A stretch of DNA of 64,000 bases, taken from contig NZ_JANPLK010000049.1 of the NCBI RefSeq assembly GCF_031426495.1, positions 1 to 64,000 on the forward strand. Reading direction: 5' to 3'. Position numbers and translations under genes: made by a program. Positions 1 through 9,419 of the stretch are shown piece after piece; position 1 is the stretch's first letter, and each line of letters begins with the position of its first letter. This DNA is from Gemmatimonas sp. Lineage in GTDB: Bacteria; Gemmatimonadota; Gemmatimonadetes; Gemmatimonadales; Gemmatimonadaceae. The notes below the pieces were generated by a model that did no database searches, was not told the DNA's origin, and saw only the letters and a program-made list of their open reading frames with translations.

Positions 1-19
1 CGCCGTTACCGCGGCGCGA

Positions 20-1258
20 TCACCGCGGTTGCCACCCACCCCGCGCCACCGCGGGGACGAACGATTCGAGACCAGGCGGCGGGAACGCCAGCGTACGGCC
101 TTCCTCCGCGCTCTGGTATGCCGTCATGAGCAGCTTCACCACCTCGAGTCCGTCGTCGAAGGTGAGCCGCGGCGCTTCCTTGCCAAGGAAGACGCGCACG
201 AAGTGGCGGTCTTCCGCTTCGTAGCCGTAGGCGATGGCTTCGTTCACGACCACGGGCATCTGTCCGGTTTCGGCCATCTGCTTCTCCACGATGTCCTCGC
301 CCGTCTTGCCCTTCACGGCGCGCGAGAAGAACAGATCGAGTCCCGACTCGAGCGAGTTCCACTTCATCGAGTACTCGGGGCCGAGCAGTTCCGCGCTGAG
401 GCGCAGTCCGGGTCCGACAAAGCTCCAGCTCGTGGTCGCTTCGCCGATCGCCATGCCACCGTCGGGCGTTTCGAACTCGATCGTGACGCTGGCAAAGTCT
501 TCCGACGGCTTCTTGAGATAGTCCACACCCATCGTCTTCTTGAGCTGCGCGGCGTACTCCTTGCGCGACCACTTGAGTGACGCGATGTGACCGGTCACGC
601 GCTTCGGCACGAGCGTGGAGAGCGATTCGCCCGGCGGCGTGAGCAGCTGCCGTACCACCAGCACCGAGTGGCACATCATGTCGTTCAACACGCCACCGCC
701 CTGCTGCTCACCGCTCCAGAACCACGGGCCGTGCGGGCCGCTGTGCTCTTCAGCCGCGCGCGCGAGATACGGACGGCCGGTGTTCGCAGCGCCACGCTTC
801 CAGATCAGGTTGTGGCCCACACTGACCTGCGGCGAGAAGTACTGGTTCTCGAGATAGCCGTGCATAATGCCGGCCTTCTCCACCAGCTTGAGAATGTGCT
901 TCGCTTCGGCGACCGTGCGGCCCAGCGGCTTCTCACAGGCGATGCCCTTGAGCGTTGCCTTGCCCGAGGTCACGGCCGCACAGATCTCTTCCACGTTCTC
1001 GATGCGCGCGTGATTCGGACCGTTCAGCCAGATCGCGTCGATCTTCGGATCGCACACCATCTCGGTGATGGACTTGTACGCCTTGCATTCGCCGATATCG
1101 AGTTCGCGGGCGTACTTCGCGGCTGAGGCGGCGTTCTTCGCGTTCGGGCTCCAAACGCCGAGCACGTCGGCATCGCGCACCTGCCGAAAGCCCTGCATAT
1201 GGAAACGCGCGTTGAAGCCGGATCCGATGAAACCGATACCGAGACGAGGAGAAGACAT
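20..1258 (-). CDS. Gfo/Idh/MocA family oxidoreductase
   Basis: NAD(P)-dependent sugar or inositol dehydrogenase-like protein of 412 aa, the usual family length or slightly more. The N-terminal Rossmann fold shows the dinucleotide loop GFIGSGFNA at residues 9-17. The family signature EKP sits at 109-111, with the lysine expected to be catalytic. A GGGVLxD...H stretch at 187-197 carries the conserved Asp193 and His197 of the C-terminal domain. There is no signal peptide, so it is probably cytoplasmic. The substrate cannot be read from the sequence. The gene lies 24 bp downstream of the acyl-CoA ligase on the same strand and may share its transcript. A sugar isomerase-like TIM-barrel gene a few kb upstream makes a role in sugar catabolism plausible, but this is inference. 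Confidence 0.9.
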   Translation of the reverse strand: MSSPRLGIGFIGSGFNARFHMQGFRQVRDADVLGVWSPNAKNAASAAKYARELDIGECKAYKSITEMVCDPKIDAIWLNGPNHARIENVEEICAAVTSGKATLKGIACEKPLGRTVAEAKHILKLVEKAGIMHGYLENQYFSPQVSVGHNLIWKRGAANTGRPYLARAAEEHSGPHGPWFWSGEQQGGGVLNDMMCHSVLVVRQLLTPPGESLSTLVPKRVTGHIASLKWSRKEYAAQLKKTMGVDYLKKPSEDFASVTIEFETPDGGMAIGEATTSWSFVGPGLRLSAELLGPEYSMKWNSLESGLDLFFSRAVKGKTGEDIVEKQMAETGQMPVVVNEAIAYGYEAEDRHFVRVFLGKEAPRLTFDDGLEVVKLLMTAYQSAEEGRTLAFPPPGLESFVPAVARGGWQPR

Positions 1259-1282
1259 GACGTTGAGCGAGGACGTTGAGAG

Positions 1283-2872
1283 TTAGGAGGAGGAGACGCG
1301 CCGTCGTTCCTGCTCGACGAGCACCCGGCGTAGAATCTTACCCGATGGCGACTTGGGAATCGCGTCCACGAACTCGACCTGGCGCACTTTTTTGTACGAG
1401 GACACGCGTTCGGCGATGAACGTCATGACCTGTTCCGCGGTGAGCGGTGCCCGCAGCACGACGAACGCTTTCGGGATCTCCCCGGCGTCCGGATCCGGAA
1501 CGGGAATCACGGCCGCATCGGCGATGGACGGATGCCCCAGCAGCAGCGCCTCGAGCTCAGCCGGCGCCACCTGTAGGCCCTTGTACTTGATCAGCTCCTT
1601 CACGCGGTCGACGATCTTGTACCAGCCCATCTCATCGACGACGGCGACGTCACCCGTCTTGAACCAGCCGTCGTCCGTCATGCAGGCGGCAGTCGCTTCC
1701 GGCTTGTTGAAGTACCCCTTCATCACCTGCGGACCGCGCATCCACAGCTCGCCGCGTTCCCCCGGTGCGCAATCCTCACCGGTGGCCGGGTCCACCAGGC
1801 GGCACTCGGTGTTCGGCGCCGAGGGTCCCACCGAGTCGAGCACGACGCGATTGTCATCCATGGGATGGAAGTGCGTGACGGGGCTCGTCTCCGTCAGCCC
1901 GTAGCCCTGGCGCACGGTGAGCCCCAGTCGCTCCTGACAGGCCGACGCGAGCTCGGCACCGAGCGGTGCGGCCCCGCTGAAGAGATACTTGAGCTGCGAC
2001 AGATCGTAGTTGGCCACGACCGGATGCTTCGCCAAGGCCAGCAGGATCGGCGGTACGATGTTGGCCATGCGGATCTTGTGATCCTGCAGCACTCGCAGCA
2101 CCTGCTCGAGGTCGAAGCGCGGGAGCGACACGATACACGCGCCCTGCCGCAGCGCGCCGCCCATCACCACCACCATGCCGTAGATGTGGAAGAACGGCAA
2201 CACGCCGAGGACCCGGCTGTTGCTGTCGATCACCTCGGTGATGGCCTGCATCTGCTGCAGATTCGCCACGAGGTTGCGATGCGTGAGCATCACGCCCTTG
2301 GGGATGCCCGACGTGCCACTGGAATACGGCAATGCCGCCACATCGGTGGCGGGGTCGATGTCCACGTCTGGTGGCGTATCACCATGGGCGAACAGCTCGC
2401 GGTAGGGCGTGGCGCCGTCAGCCTCACCGAATACGACGATCTCCCGCACCGTACTGGCGAGGCGCGCGGCGGCCGAGCACTTCTCGAACAGCTCAGGGAT
2501 GGTGAAAATCAGCATCGCTTCGCTGTCCGCGAACTGCGCGCCGATTTCTTCGGCGGTCGCGATCGGATTCACCGTCGAGCAGATCGCCCCGAGCGACACC
2601 ACCGCGTAGAAGACCACGGGGAAGTCGGGGAGGTTGGGACTGGCGATCCCGACGACATCCCCTTTCTTGATGCCGTGCGCATGCAAGCCGGCGGCGACAT
2701 GCCGCACCGCGTCGGCCAGCTGCGCATATGTATACGACTTTCCCGTAACGCCGCAGATGATAGCGAGGTGGTCGGGGAACTCCGACACGCGCTCGAGCAC
2801 AAAGGGCACGAGGGGCGTGTCGGGAATGTCGACGTCCGGATGCGGACTGCGAAGGATCTTGGCTTCACCCAT
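1283..2872 (-). CDS. AMP-dependent acyl-CoA synthetase / 4-coumarate-CoA ligase-like
   Basis: ANL-superfamily adenylating enzyme of 529 aa, full length. It activates a carboxylic acid with ATP and transfers it to CoA. The phosphate-binding loop YSSGTSGIPKG is at about residues 183-193. The YGLTETSP motif follows in the middle of the protein. The hinge region has GWFKTGD, then DRVKELIKYKG. Near the C-terminus PKSPSGKILRR supplies the adenylation lysine. The overall pattern is closest to the 4-coumarate-CoA ligase / medium-chain acid branch, but the acid substrate is not predictable. No signal peptide is present. It lies between the amidohydrolase and the Gfo/Idh/MocA gene, all on the minus strand. 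Confidence 0.93.
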   Translation of the reverse strand: MGEAKILRSPHPDVDIPDTPLVPFVLERVSEFPDHLAIICGVTGKSYTYAQLADAVRHVAAGLHAHGIKKGDVVGIASPNLPDFPVVFYAVVSLGAICSTVNPIATAEEIGAQFADSEAMLIFTIPELFEKCSAAARLASTVREIVVFGEADGATPYRELFAHGDTPPDVDIDPATDVAALPYSSGTSGIPKGVMLTHRNLVANLQQMQAITEVIDSNSRVLGVLPFFHIYGMVVVMGGALRQGACIVSLPRFDLEQVLRVLQDHKIRMANIVPPILLALAKHPVVANYDLSQLKYLFSGAAPLGAELASACQERLGLTVRQGYGLTETSPVTHFHPMDDNRVVLDSVGPSAPNTECRLVDPATGEDCAPGERGELWMRGPQVMKGYFNKPEATAACMTDDGWFKTGDVAVVDEMGWYKIVDRVKELIKYKGLQVAPAELEALLLGHPSIADAAVIPVPDPDAGEIPKAFVVLRAPLTAEQVMTFIAERVSSYKKVRQVEFVDAIPKSPSGKILRRVLVEQERRRVSSS

Positions 2873-2932
2873 GAACGGCTCCGGCAGGCGGGGGGACGGA
2901 GAGGCGTCTGGCGAAGCTACAGCTTCAGGCTG

Positions 2933-4372
2933 CTACCACAAGCCGACCTTTCCCTTCACCGATTCAATCAGAACCGCCGGGTCGTATCCCACGCCCTGAC
3001 GGAACACGAGCTGCACCTTTCGGATGTCGCCAATGCTGGCGGCGGGATTGCCATCGATGACCACGAGATCGGCCAGCTTGCCGGCCACGATCGATCCGGT
3101 GAGGGCGCCGCGCCCCAGGTAGGTCGCGCCATTCAACGTGCCGATGCGGATCGCCTCGAGGGGCGAGAACCCGGCTTCCACCAGCAGTTCGAGCGCGCGC
3201 TGATTCGAGTACCCCGCGATCACGCCACCGCCACCGGTGGGATCGGTACCCACGATGAGCGTACCACCGGCCTTGGCGAAGGCTCGCTCCATCGCCATGC
3301 CCTTGGGAAACGCCTTCGCGTACACCGACTGCGTGTTGCGCTGCGTGGAGGCGTAGCGCTGCGCGAACTGCTCTCGCAACGGCTCGATGAGTACGTCGGT
3401 ACCCGGCGGCATCGGCCGGCCCGGTGTGAACGTCTCGAAGATCGTGAGCGTGCTGGTGACCGCAATCTTCTTGTCGATGAGGTACTTGAACAGCGCCTGC
3501 ACCTCGGCGCTTTCCGGGTCGGCCTGCGCGAGCATGCTCTGGGCCGCGCCACCGCGCCCGCTGCAGGTGTCGAGCTTCTTCCCCGGCACGAAGTCGTTCA
3601 TGGCGAAGAAGCCATGTTCGAGATCATCGATCCCGGCGTCGGCCGCTTCGCGATAGGTCACCGAGCAGAGATGGCCGGTGATCTTGAGTCCGCGCTTGTG
3701 GGCCGCGTCGGCGGCGGCCTTGAGCTCGTCGCGCGTGATGTTCATGTACGCCTTGAACGATGTCGCGCCCTGATCGGCCCAGTACTCCACCAGCTTGCGC
3801 GCATCGCTCGAGTCACGCAGGATCGTGACCTGATTGAAGCCCATGCCCGGCCCTTCAAGATACGGCGCCGTCGCGTCGATCCACGGCCCCGGCTTCTCGC
3901 CGCGCGCGATCGCCTGCGCAATCAGCAGCTCGGCAAACCCGTTCATGTTGCCGCCGGTGCGCATGCTGGTTACGCCGCCGGCCAGATACAGCCGCGAGAA
4001 GCTCTCGGTGAGGTTGCCGTAGGTGCCGGCGCCCACCGGGTAGTACAGGTGCTCGTGCACCATGACCAGCCCCGGTATCACGCTCTTGCCGGCAAGATCC
4101 ATGACTTGTGCGCCGGCGGGAACGACTACGCTGCTCGCCGCACCGACGGCGGCAATGCGGCCATCGCGCACGATGATCGTCTGCCCATCACGTGCGGCCG
4201 CGCCGGTGCCGTCGATCACGCGCACGTTGGTCAGCGCGAGTACGTTGGTGTCGACCTTCACGTACGAACGCGTCGCCGGTCCGACGGGAGCCCGCTGCGC
4301 GCTCAAGGGCGCTGCTGCCAACGCGGCGGCGGCGAGCGCCGCGGCACGAAGGCGCATCATCGATCGAGGCAT
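2933..4372 (-). CDS. Exported amidohydrolase family protein
   Basis: Metal-dependent hydrolase of the amidohydrolase superfamily (imidazolonepropionase/prolidase-like branch), 479 aa. The first 26 residues form a Sec signal peptide ending in LSAQ, so the enzyme is periplasmic or secreted. Metal ligands are visible as the HxH of VHEHL after the first beta strand, His in GHLCS, His in DLEHGF, and Asp in IVGTDPTGG. The C-terminus returns to the small beta domain (KLADLVVIDGNP), typical of the family. The substrate is unknown; secreted relatives are often dipeptidases or act on cyclic amides. It ends 60 bp before the ligase gene and starts 3 bp from the end of the TIM-barrel gene, so co-transcription with that gene is likely. 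Confidence 0.9.
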   Translation of the reverse strand: MPRSMMRLRAAALAAAALAAAPLSAQRAPVGPATRSYVKVDTNVLALTNVRVIDGTGAAARDGQTIIVRDGRIAAVGAASSVVVPAGAQVMDLAGKSVIPGLVMVHEHLYYPVGAGTYGNLTESFSRLYLAGGVTSMRTGGNMNGFAELLIAQAIARGEKPGPWIDATAPYLEGPGMGFNQVTILRDSSDARKLVEYWADQGATSFKAYMNITRDELKAAADAAHKRGLKITGHLCSVTYREAADAGIDDLEHGFFAMNDFVPGKKLDTCSGRGGAAQSMLAQADPESAEVQALFKYLIDKKIAVTSTLTIFETFTPGRPMPPGTDVLIEPLREQFAQRYASTQRNTQSVYAKAFPKGMAMERAFAKAGGTLIVGTDPTGGGGVIAGYSNQRALELLVEAGFSPLEAIRIGTLNGATYLGRGALTGSIVAGKLADLVVIDGNPAASIGDIRKVQLVFRQGVGYDPAVLIESVKGKVGLW

Positions 4373-4375
4373 CGT

Positions 4376-5254
4376 TCAGTACTTGAGCATGGCCGCGGCA
4401 CTCGCCTTGATCGACGCCAGCGCATCGGCCGGCTGATCGTGCTCGATGAACCAGTGCTTCAGTCCGAGCTTGCGACCCTTGTCGAGCAGCATCTTGAAGT
4501 CGATCGTGCCGGCGCCTACATCGAGCATCTTCCGCTCGGGGGCGGCACTGGCGTCCTTCACATGACAGCAGATCACGCGGCCCTTGTGCGCCGTCATGAT
4601 CTCCAGCGGGTCTCGACCGGCCTTCACCGCCCAATACATATCGAGCTCGAGCTTCACCAGCGACGCGTCGGTGTTCGCCGTGAGAATGTCGTAGCCGGTC
4701 GCGTCACCCACCGGCGCAAACTCGAAGTCGTGATTGTGGTAGGCGAACTGCAGTCCGGCCGCCTTGGCTTTCTGCGCGCCGGTGTTGAGCCGCTCGGAGA
4801 GCCTCATCCAATTGTCGCGCGACCCGCGATACGCGTTGCCCACGAACGGCACGATCACGATCTCGTGGCCCATCCCCTTCGCGCGATCGAAGATCGCCGG
4901 CCAGCCGTCATCGGTGGCGGGCAGCGCTTCGTGCGTGGCGGGGGCCGTGAGCTTGTGTTTCTTCAGCAGCTCCGACCACCACGCCGGCGACTTGTCGTAG
5001 TAGCCGGCGAATTCGAGCTCGGTGATACCAGCGGCCGCCACCGCGGCAATCGTGCCTTCGAGATCCTTCGACAGCGCACTGCGCACCGTGTACAGCTGCA
5101 ATCCGATTCGACCGATGCGGCGACGGTCCGCGTGGTCACCCGATGCCGCGTGCGCCAACGCCGGTAGCACCACGCTGCCGGCAACTCCGGCGGCGAGCAT
5201 CTGGAGCGCCTCACGACGCGAGAGCGTCGACCGGCTGAAGGAAGACAGGTCCAT
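4376..5254 (-). CDS. Sugar phosphate isomerase/epimerase-like TIM-barrel protein, Tat-exported
   Basis: Xylose isomerase-like TIM-barrel protein (AP endonuclease family 2 fold) of about 292 aa. I use the ATG at 5254, which has a GGAG-type ribosome site upstream; a longer reading from 5317 gives an implausible N-terminus. The chosen N-terminus has SRREAL followed by a hydrophobic stretch and ALAHA, a twin-arginine-like export signal. Barrel strands carry the conserved pattern IGLQLYTVR, ELEFAGYYD, AYHNHDFEF and HVKDAS, and end with GxIDFKMLL and FIEHDQ. Glu and His residues at these strand ends are the expected metal ligands. Substrate unknown. It directly precedes the amidohydrolase on the same strand. 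Confidence 0.88.
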   Translation of the reverse strand: MDLSSFSRSTLSRREALQMLAAGVAGSVVLPALAHAASGDHADRRRIGRIGLQLYTVRSALSKDLEGTIAAVAAAGITELEFAGYYDKSPAWWSELLKKHKLTAPATHEALPATDDGWPAIFDRAKGMGHEIVIVPFVGNAYRGSRDNWMRLSERLNTGAQKAKAAGLQFAYHNHDFEFAPVGDATGYDILTANTDASLVKLELDMYWAVKAGRDPLEIMTAHKGRVICCHVKDASAAPERKMLDVGAGTIDFKMLLDKGRKLGLKHWFIEHDQPADALASIKASAAAMLKY

Positions 5255-5256
5255 GA

Positions 5257-5742
5257 TCAGAGAGCTCCGTTGGCGAGATGCGTCAGGGTGTCTCCCGTAA
5301 CGCGGTACACGGTCCATTCATCCTGCGGACGCGCGCCGAGCTTCTCGTAGAAACCGATGGCGTCCACATTCCAGTCGAGCACCGACCACTCGAGACGCCC
5401 GCAATCACGCGCCACGGCCTGCTGCGCGAGATACTGCAACAGCGCTTTGCCGATGCCATGTCCGCGAAATTCGGGACGCACGAACAGATCCTCGAGATAG
5501 ATCCCGGGGCGTGCGAGGAACGTCGAGAAGTTGTGAAAGAACAGCGCGAAGCCCGCCGACGCACCGTCCCATTCGGCGATCACGACTTCCGCATACGGTC
5601 GCGCACCGAAGAGCGCGACATCGAGCAACGCGTCGGTGGCAATGCACTCGTGGCGCAACTTCTCGTAGTCGGCCAACCCTTCGATGAGTTCCCGGATCAC
5701 GGAAACGTCTGCCCGCGTAGCAGGGCGCAGTACCAGCGTCAT
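5257..5742 (-). CDS. GNAT family N-acetyltransferase
   Basis: Acetyl-CoA-dependent N-acyltransferase of 161 aa, starting at MTLVLRPATRAD (ATG at 5742). The coenzyme A loop is visible as the VRPEFRGHGIGKALL stretch (motif A, R/QxxGxG/A). It is followed by a strand rich in LEWSVLDWN and then IGFYEKLGA, the typical motif B. The sequence resembles the diamine/spermidine N-acetyltransferase-like branch (IYLEDLFVRPEFRG), so a polyamine or amino-acid-like substrate is possible but not shown. The gene ends 2 bp before the start of the TIM-barrel gene, which suggests a shared transcript. Confidence 0.92.
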   Translation of the reverse strand: MTLVLRPATRADVSVIRELIEGLADYEKLRHECIATDALLDVALFGARPYAEVVIAEWDGASAGFALFFHNFSTFLARPGIYLEDLFVRPEFRGHGIGKALLQYLAQQAVARDCGRLEWSVLDWNVDAIGFYEKLGARPQDEWTVYRVTGDTLTHLANGAL

Positions 5743-5756
5743 GCGATGCGACTCCG

Positions 5757-6194
5757 TCAGTTCGATGTAGTCGCCGGAAGCGCGAGACGCGCCGAGATCC
5801 GCGCGATGCGCTTGCGATTCACACCAAGATCGCTGCGCCCGAGCCGTGAGGCGGAGCGGAAGCGATACACGTGCGCCACCGAGTCGACCACGATGTCGAC
5901 ATCGTCGACAAAGCGGAACACCAAGCTCTTGCACTCGGCGTGCAGATAGCCCTCGCGTTCCACCGTGATCGTCGTGCGCGGCTCGGCCAGCAGCGCCGCC
6001 TTGGCGCGGGCCAGCGCGGCCGCCGGTGTGTCGGTGAACGCGACCGTGGGCACGCGCTGCGCGCTGCGAGTGGTTTCGGTGGACACGCAATTCGGCGTGT
6101 CGGGACAGGGCGGCAGCACGTTATCGCTGCCGACCTGCGTGGGCGAGTGCCAGTATAGCGCTACGAGCGAAGCCATGATCACCGTGTGGGTCAT
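5757..6194 (-). CDS. DUF1499 domain-containing protein
   Basis: Small protein of about 145 aa with the DUF1499 hallmark CPDTPNCVST near the N-terminus, followed by a VEREGYLHAEC segment and FVDDVDI, which are the conserved parts of this family. The family has no established biochemical role. I prefer the ATG at 6194; an alternative start at 6212 adds six residues. The N-terminus is moderately hydrophobic and could be an export signal or anchor. The reading frame overlaps the end of the upstream secreted hypothetical gene by a few bases and lies 14 bp upstream of the GNAT gene, so the three may be one operon. Confidence 0.8.
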   Translation of the reverse strand: MTHTVIMASLVALYWHSPTQVGSDNVLPPCPDTPNCVSTETTRSAQRVPTVAFTDTPAAALARAKAALLAEPRTTITVEREGYLHAECKSLVFRFVDDVDIVVDSVAHVYRFRSASRLGRSDLGVNRKRIARISARLALPATTSN

Positions 6195-7090
6195 CGTTTC
6201 ACGAAGGTCCACTTCTTGGTGGAGCGCGTGAGGATCGCATCGTACTCGCGCGTCCTCACCCGCACCTCCGGCAACACATCGATCGCGAGCCGCGCCAACA
6301 TCAACTCGGTGAGCAGCGGAATGCGGTCTTCACTGCTTTCGAGCGTATAGGTGCTGCCGCCCATCGGGATGGACACGACGCGCATTTTCGGCGTGCTCGA
6401 CGCATGTCCCAGTTCGCGCATGCCGTCGCTCGACATCTGAATCAACGAATCGCCGCCGACCACCGCGCGCTCGGGACGATTGGCCGACGGCACGAACCAC
6501 ACCTCGGTGAAATTCTTCTGCGCGAGCGCGACCGGCACGAACTGGCCAAGTCCATTACCCGGCGCAGTGGCGGCGAGCCCACGCAGCAGTGCGCGCGCAG
6601 TCCCGCTGGCCAGCACGGTATCCACCGGATCGCGCACCACCATGCCACTGCGCGAGTCGGGCGTGGGGCCGGGATTGCGCAGGGCGAACTGGACCTTCAC
6701 CTGCATGCCGGGGGGCGTATCGGTGAGCTCACCGAAGATGCCGCGCCATTCGTTCTTCTGCTTGATGCAAGTGAGCGACCAGCCGCGTTCCACCCCACCG
6801 AGCGCACCGGCGCGCAGCGCGTTGACCGTGGCCTCGAGGCAGCGCAGATAGCCGAGCACATCCACCGCCCGCGACTCGCGTTCGGCGAACAGTCCTTCGA
6901 AGCTGGTGGGCACCTTGGTGAAATCCGGCAGCTTCTGCGCGGGCAGCTTGGGCGCGGTGGCCTTCGGCTTGCTGCCACCGGTCGCACCTCCGGTAGTTCC
7001 ACCGGTCGCTTGCGCGGGGAGCACGGAGACAGCGGCGCAGGCGGCGCCCAGGGCAAGCGCTTCGACGAATCGACGAGCAGCGGAGATCAT
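6191..7090 (-). CDS. Secreted hypothetical protein
   Basis: Protein of 299 aa that I do not recognise. It starts with a signal peptide (hydrophobic core, cleavage near PAQA). A low-complexity Gly/Thr/Lys/Pro linker follows, and then a mature domain with predicted mixed alpha/beta content. The mature part has two Cys residues about 25 apart that could form a disulfide. No catalytic motif is apparent. It is the most upstream gene of the minus-strand run DUF1499, GNAT, isomerase, amidohydrolase, and is divergent from the broken hydrolase at 7211. Confidence 0.65.
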   Translation of the reverse strand: MISAARRFVEALALGAACAAVSVLPAQATGGTTGGATGGSKPKATAPKLPAQKLPDFTKVPTSFEGLFAERESRAVDVLGYLRCLEATVNALRAGALGGVERGWSLTCIKQKNEWRGIFGELTDTPPGMQVKVQFALRNPGPTPDSRSGMVVRDPVDTVLASGTARALLRGLAATAPGNGLGQFVPVALAQKNFTEVWFVPSANRPERAVVGGDSLIQMSSDGMRELGHASSTPKMRVVSIPMGGSTYTLESSEDRIPLLTELMLARLAIDVLPEVRVRTREYDAILTRSTKKWTFVKR

Positions 7091-7210
7091 GACGGCAGGC
7101 TGGAGAGTCAGAGGAACCAGTGGAATCTAGCCACCGGCGCCAATCGTCGTACACTTCCTGACGCGCGAAGAAGGTTCCATGGCTCCCTCCCATCCTGCCC
7201 CGAGACGCTG

Positions 7211-7795
7211 ATGCGCCGTGTGTTTCGCCGCGTCCTGACGTGTGCCGCATGGTCGTGGCTCGCACCGGCTGCCCAGCTGACGGCCCAAGGCGATGCCGCA
7301 CCAGTCGCTGACTCCACGTACGCGCGGGCGCATTACGTGAAGCGGGTGATGCTGGCGCCGATGCGCGACGGCGCACGGTTGATGACGGTGGCCTATGTGC
7401 CACGCGACGCCTCGCCGACGCGTCGCTATCCCATCGTGCTGCAGCGCACACCCTTCAGCGTGGGTCCGTACGATTCCACCACCATTACCTCAACGCTTGC
7501 CCCCGACGCGTTCATGCTCCGGGACGGCTACATCTTCGTGGCGCAGGAGGTGCGCGGACGCTACCGGTCGGAGGGGACGTTCGAGAACATGCGACCGCTG
7601 CGGGCGCCGCAGGGTCGCGCGGCCGTCGACGAAGCCACCGACGCGTACGACACCATCGCGTGGCTCCTGACGCATCTCGAGGGCGACGATGTGCGCGTGC
7701 ATCATCTCCGCTCACTAGCTCGCGAGAGGCGTGGCGTAGCGCGCGCAGTTGCGACCCGCTCCGCGCCAGTCGCGCGCTGTTCATCGTGTACGTGA
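7211..7795 (+). pseudogene. Truncated CocE/NonD family hydrolase
   Basis: The first about 155 residues are a normal N-terminus of the X-Pro dipeptidyl-peptidase/CocE family: a signal peptide, MRDGARLMTVAYVPRD, YPIVLQRTPF, GYIFVAQEVRGRYRSEG, and DEATDAYDTIAWL. In intact proteins this is followed by the nucleophile motif GxSYxG. Here, after about position 7685, the frame continues into unrelated Arg/Ala-rich sequence and stops at 7795. The catalytic serine, the rest of the alpha/beta hydrolase domain and the C-terminal jelly roll are missing. The break point marks the left edge of the region holding the lanthipeptide cluster. Confidence 0.8.
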
Positions 7796-8262
7796 ACAAG
7801 GACTATTACAAGCATTTCTGGCAGGATCGATTGCGCATCGCCGCCCCACGTCGCCGGAAAGCATGGCGACGTCGAGCGCTCCGCAGTCGCATTCCAGATC
7901 TCCGAAAGTGTAACGCGATGATGGAACGCCATAGCGCCGACGCATGCCTCGCTTCCCGGCACTCCCGAAAACCATTTGTTGTGGCAACTCCAAGGCGCTT
8001 TGTCCCGTCACAGAGCGCTCGTCCCACGTTTGCTTGCGCGGTGTAGATGGCTGCGGTAAGCTACCGGTCCATGTCGGACAATCGACCAGAGCCGGACGAA
8101 GTGGGATGTTCGGGTGGCAGCGGCGCGGGTTGCATGGCAACGCTCCAATCGCGCGGCCGCCGCGCACACACAAGCAGTCAAAAGCTAGGCAGTGCGCACG
8201 ATTCGATTGGTCTGCAACTCCGTGAACTATTTAGGTCTCACCAACACAGTGAGGAAGTTGGA
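7796..8262. other. Non-coding stretch left of the lanthipeptide cluster
   Basis: No reading frame here has family-like sequence on either strand. Frames that stay open are Arg/Ser-rich shadows. The region separates the broken hydrolase from the first cluster gene and probably holds its promoter. I could not pick out a convincing promoter box, attachment site or transposon end. Confidence 0.4.
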
Positions 8263-8670
8263 ATGAACGATGCCTTCGACTGCACGACGGATGAATGGAC
8301 GGCGACGATGGAGCGCGGTCGCGACATTTTGCCGCTGTTCGAAGATTGTCGTCTTGGCTTACTCGTTTCGGACGCGGCCCGTTCCCTTGGAGTGCGCGAT
8401 CGGAATGAACTTCACAAGCTGCTGGCGAACAGGCGCCTGCCGCCGTTCAAGTCGTTCCGCAACTGGTGCTATGTCGTGTGGCTAGCTGACCGTTTCGCGA
8501 ACGGGAACGCGTTGGCCCACTGGGCGTTGCGCCGCGGAGATGCGCCTTCCGCATACTACGAGCTGGTACGACAGACCACCGGTCGCACTTGGACGGAGGT
8601 GAAGGCCAATGGCGCAACGTGGGTGCGAGCTATGGCACTGAACGTGTGGCGACCGTTTCTGCCGACTTGA
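8263..8670 (+). CDS. Small HTH-like putative regulator of the lanthipeptide cluster
   Basis: Protein of 135 aa starting at MNDAFDC, where a GAGGAAG ribosome site stands 8 nt upstream; a longer reading from 8047 has no supporting sequence. Two segments look like helix-turn-helix units. The first is VSDAARSLGVRDRNELHKLL (about residues 45-64). The second is NALAHWALRRGDAPSAYYELV followed by TGRTWTEVKANG, which resembles the second half of an AraC-type DNA-binding domain. There is no separate ligand-binding domain. It is the first gene of the cluster, about 750 bp before the precursor, so a role in regulating it is plausible. This is inference from position and fold-like pattern only. Confidence 0.6.
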   Translation: MNDAFDCTTDEWTATMERGRDILPLFEDCRLGLLVSDAARSLGVRDRNELHKLLANRRLPPFKSFRNWCYVVWLADRFANGNALAHWALRRGDAPSAYYELVRQTTGRTWTEVKANGATWVRAMALNVWRPFLPT

Positions 8671-9419
8671 CGGTTTGTGTCGACGCCAATTGGAATTGTC
8701 CACGTGTCTGTGTAGTGCCCCCTGCCGACTGGACGGTAACGGACGGGCTGTTTGACCGTGTACGAGCAGTGTACGGCTTTATGCAGCGCTCCGCATGTCT
8801 AGTGTCTCAGGGACTGCCCGCCCTGAATATCGAGTCCGCAAAGTCCGCGCATTCGCAGACAACTCCTCGACCCAACCCTTATACAGCCAACAAAGGGAGC
8901 GCGAGCGGACGGCGCCGGCCTTCGTAGCGCCCCGCTGGACTACCTCGAATTGCAAATGAGCAGCGCGCGCCTTTCCCGTAAGAAGGAAACTCTCGAAACA
9001 CGCGCCTGTGCAAGTTGCGATCAACACTGAGGTCTTGGCAGATGTCCAATATCGGTACTTCTGGTGATAGCCGAGAGGTCGCGTCGATGCCAGACTGACC
9101 ATGGAGCGCACAGCGGGGACGCGTCATACTCAAACTTTACCGTGTCGCAGAGCGCATTTGCCAATCGGCTGTCTGAGGATTGACCGAACCAAACTGTCGC
9201 TTGCCGTTGCAATGGCTGCTCGCTGGCGCTTCACGTCCACGAACTCCATCGAGAGGGCCAGCGCGACTCGCGTTTTTCAGCGAAGTGTGCAGTGACACTC
9301 GATGCCGAGATCGCGAGAACTCGGGCATGAAAGAGACCAAGATGTAGCGGAAACAGCGATTGGTGTTGGGGCTCTCTGGCTGGATACTTTACTCAAACTC
9401 TCCATGGAGAATCATACCG
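8671..9419. promoter_or_regulatory. Long leader region before the lanthipeptide precursor
   Basis: About 750 bp without a supportable gene on either strand. It looks less GC-rich than the surrounding genes by eye. It must contain the promoter of the precursor gene; an AT-rich stretch GATACTTTACTC at about 9381-9392 could be part of it, but no clear -35/-10 pair is present at standard spacing. It may also hold remnants of lost genes. Confidence 0.35.

Noticed and set aside
1865..5167. Very long plus-strand open frame (1100 codons) opposite the ligase, amidohydrolase and isomerase genes
   Set aside because: It is a high-GC shadow: Arg/His/Gly-rich, without any family pattern, and antisense to three well-supported genes.
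7680..7760. Search for attachment-site repeats at the left junction against the right junction near 21.7-21.9 kb
   Set aside because: Only short GC-rich matches such as GGCGTAG were found, which are expected by chance.
8779..9133. Minus-strand frames opposite the precursor leader region, examined as possible transposase or immunity genes
   Set aside because: No recognisable motif, no signal or membrane segment and no ribosome site.
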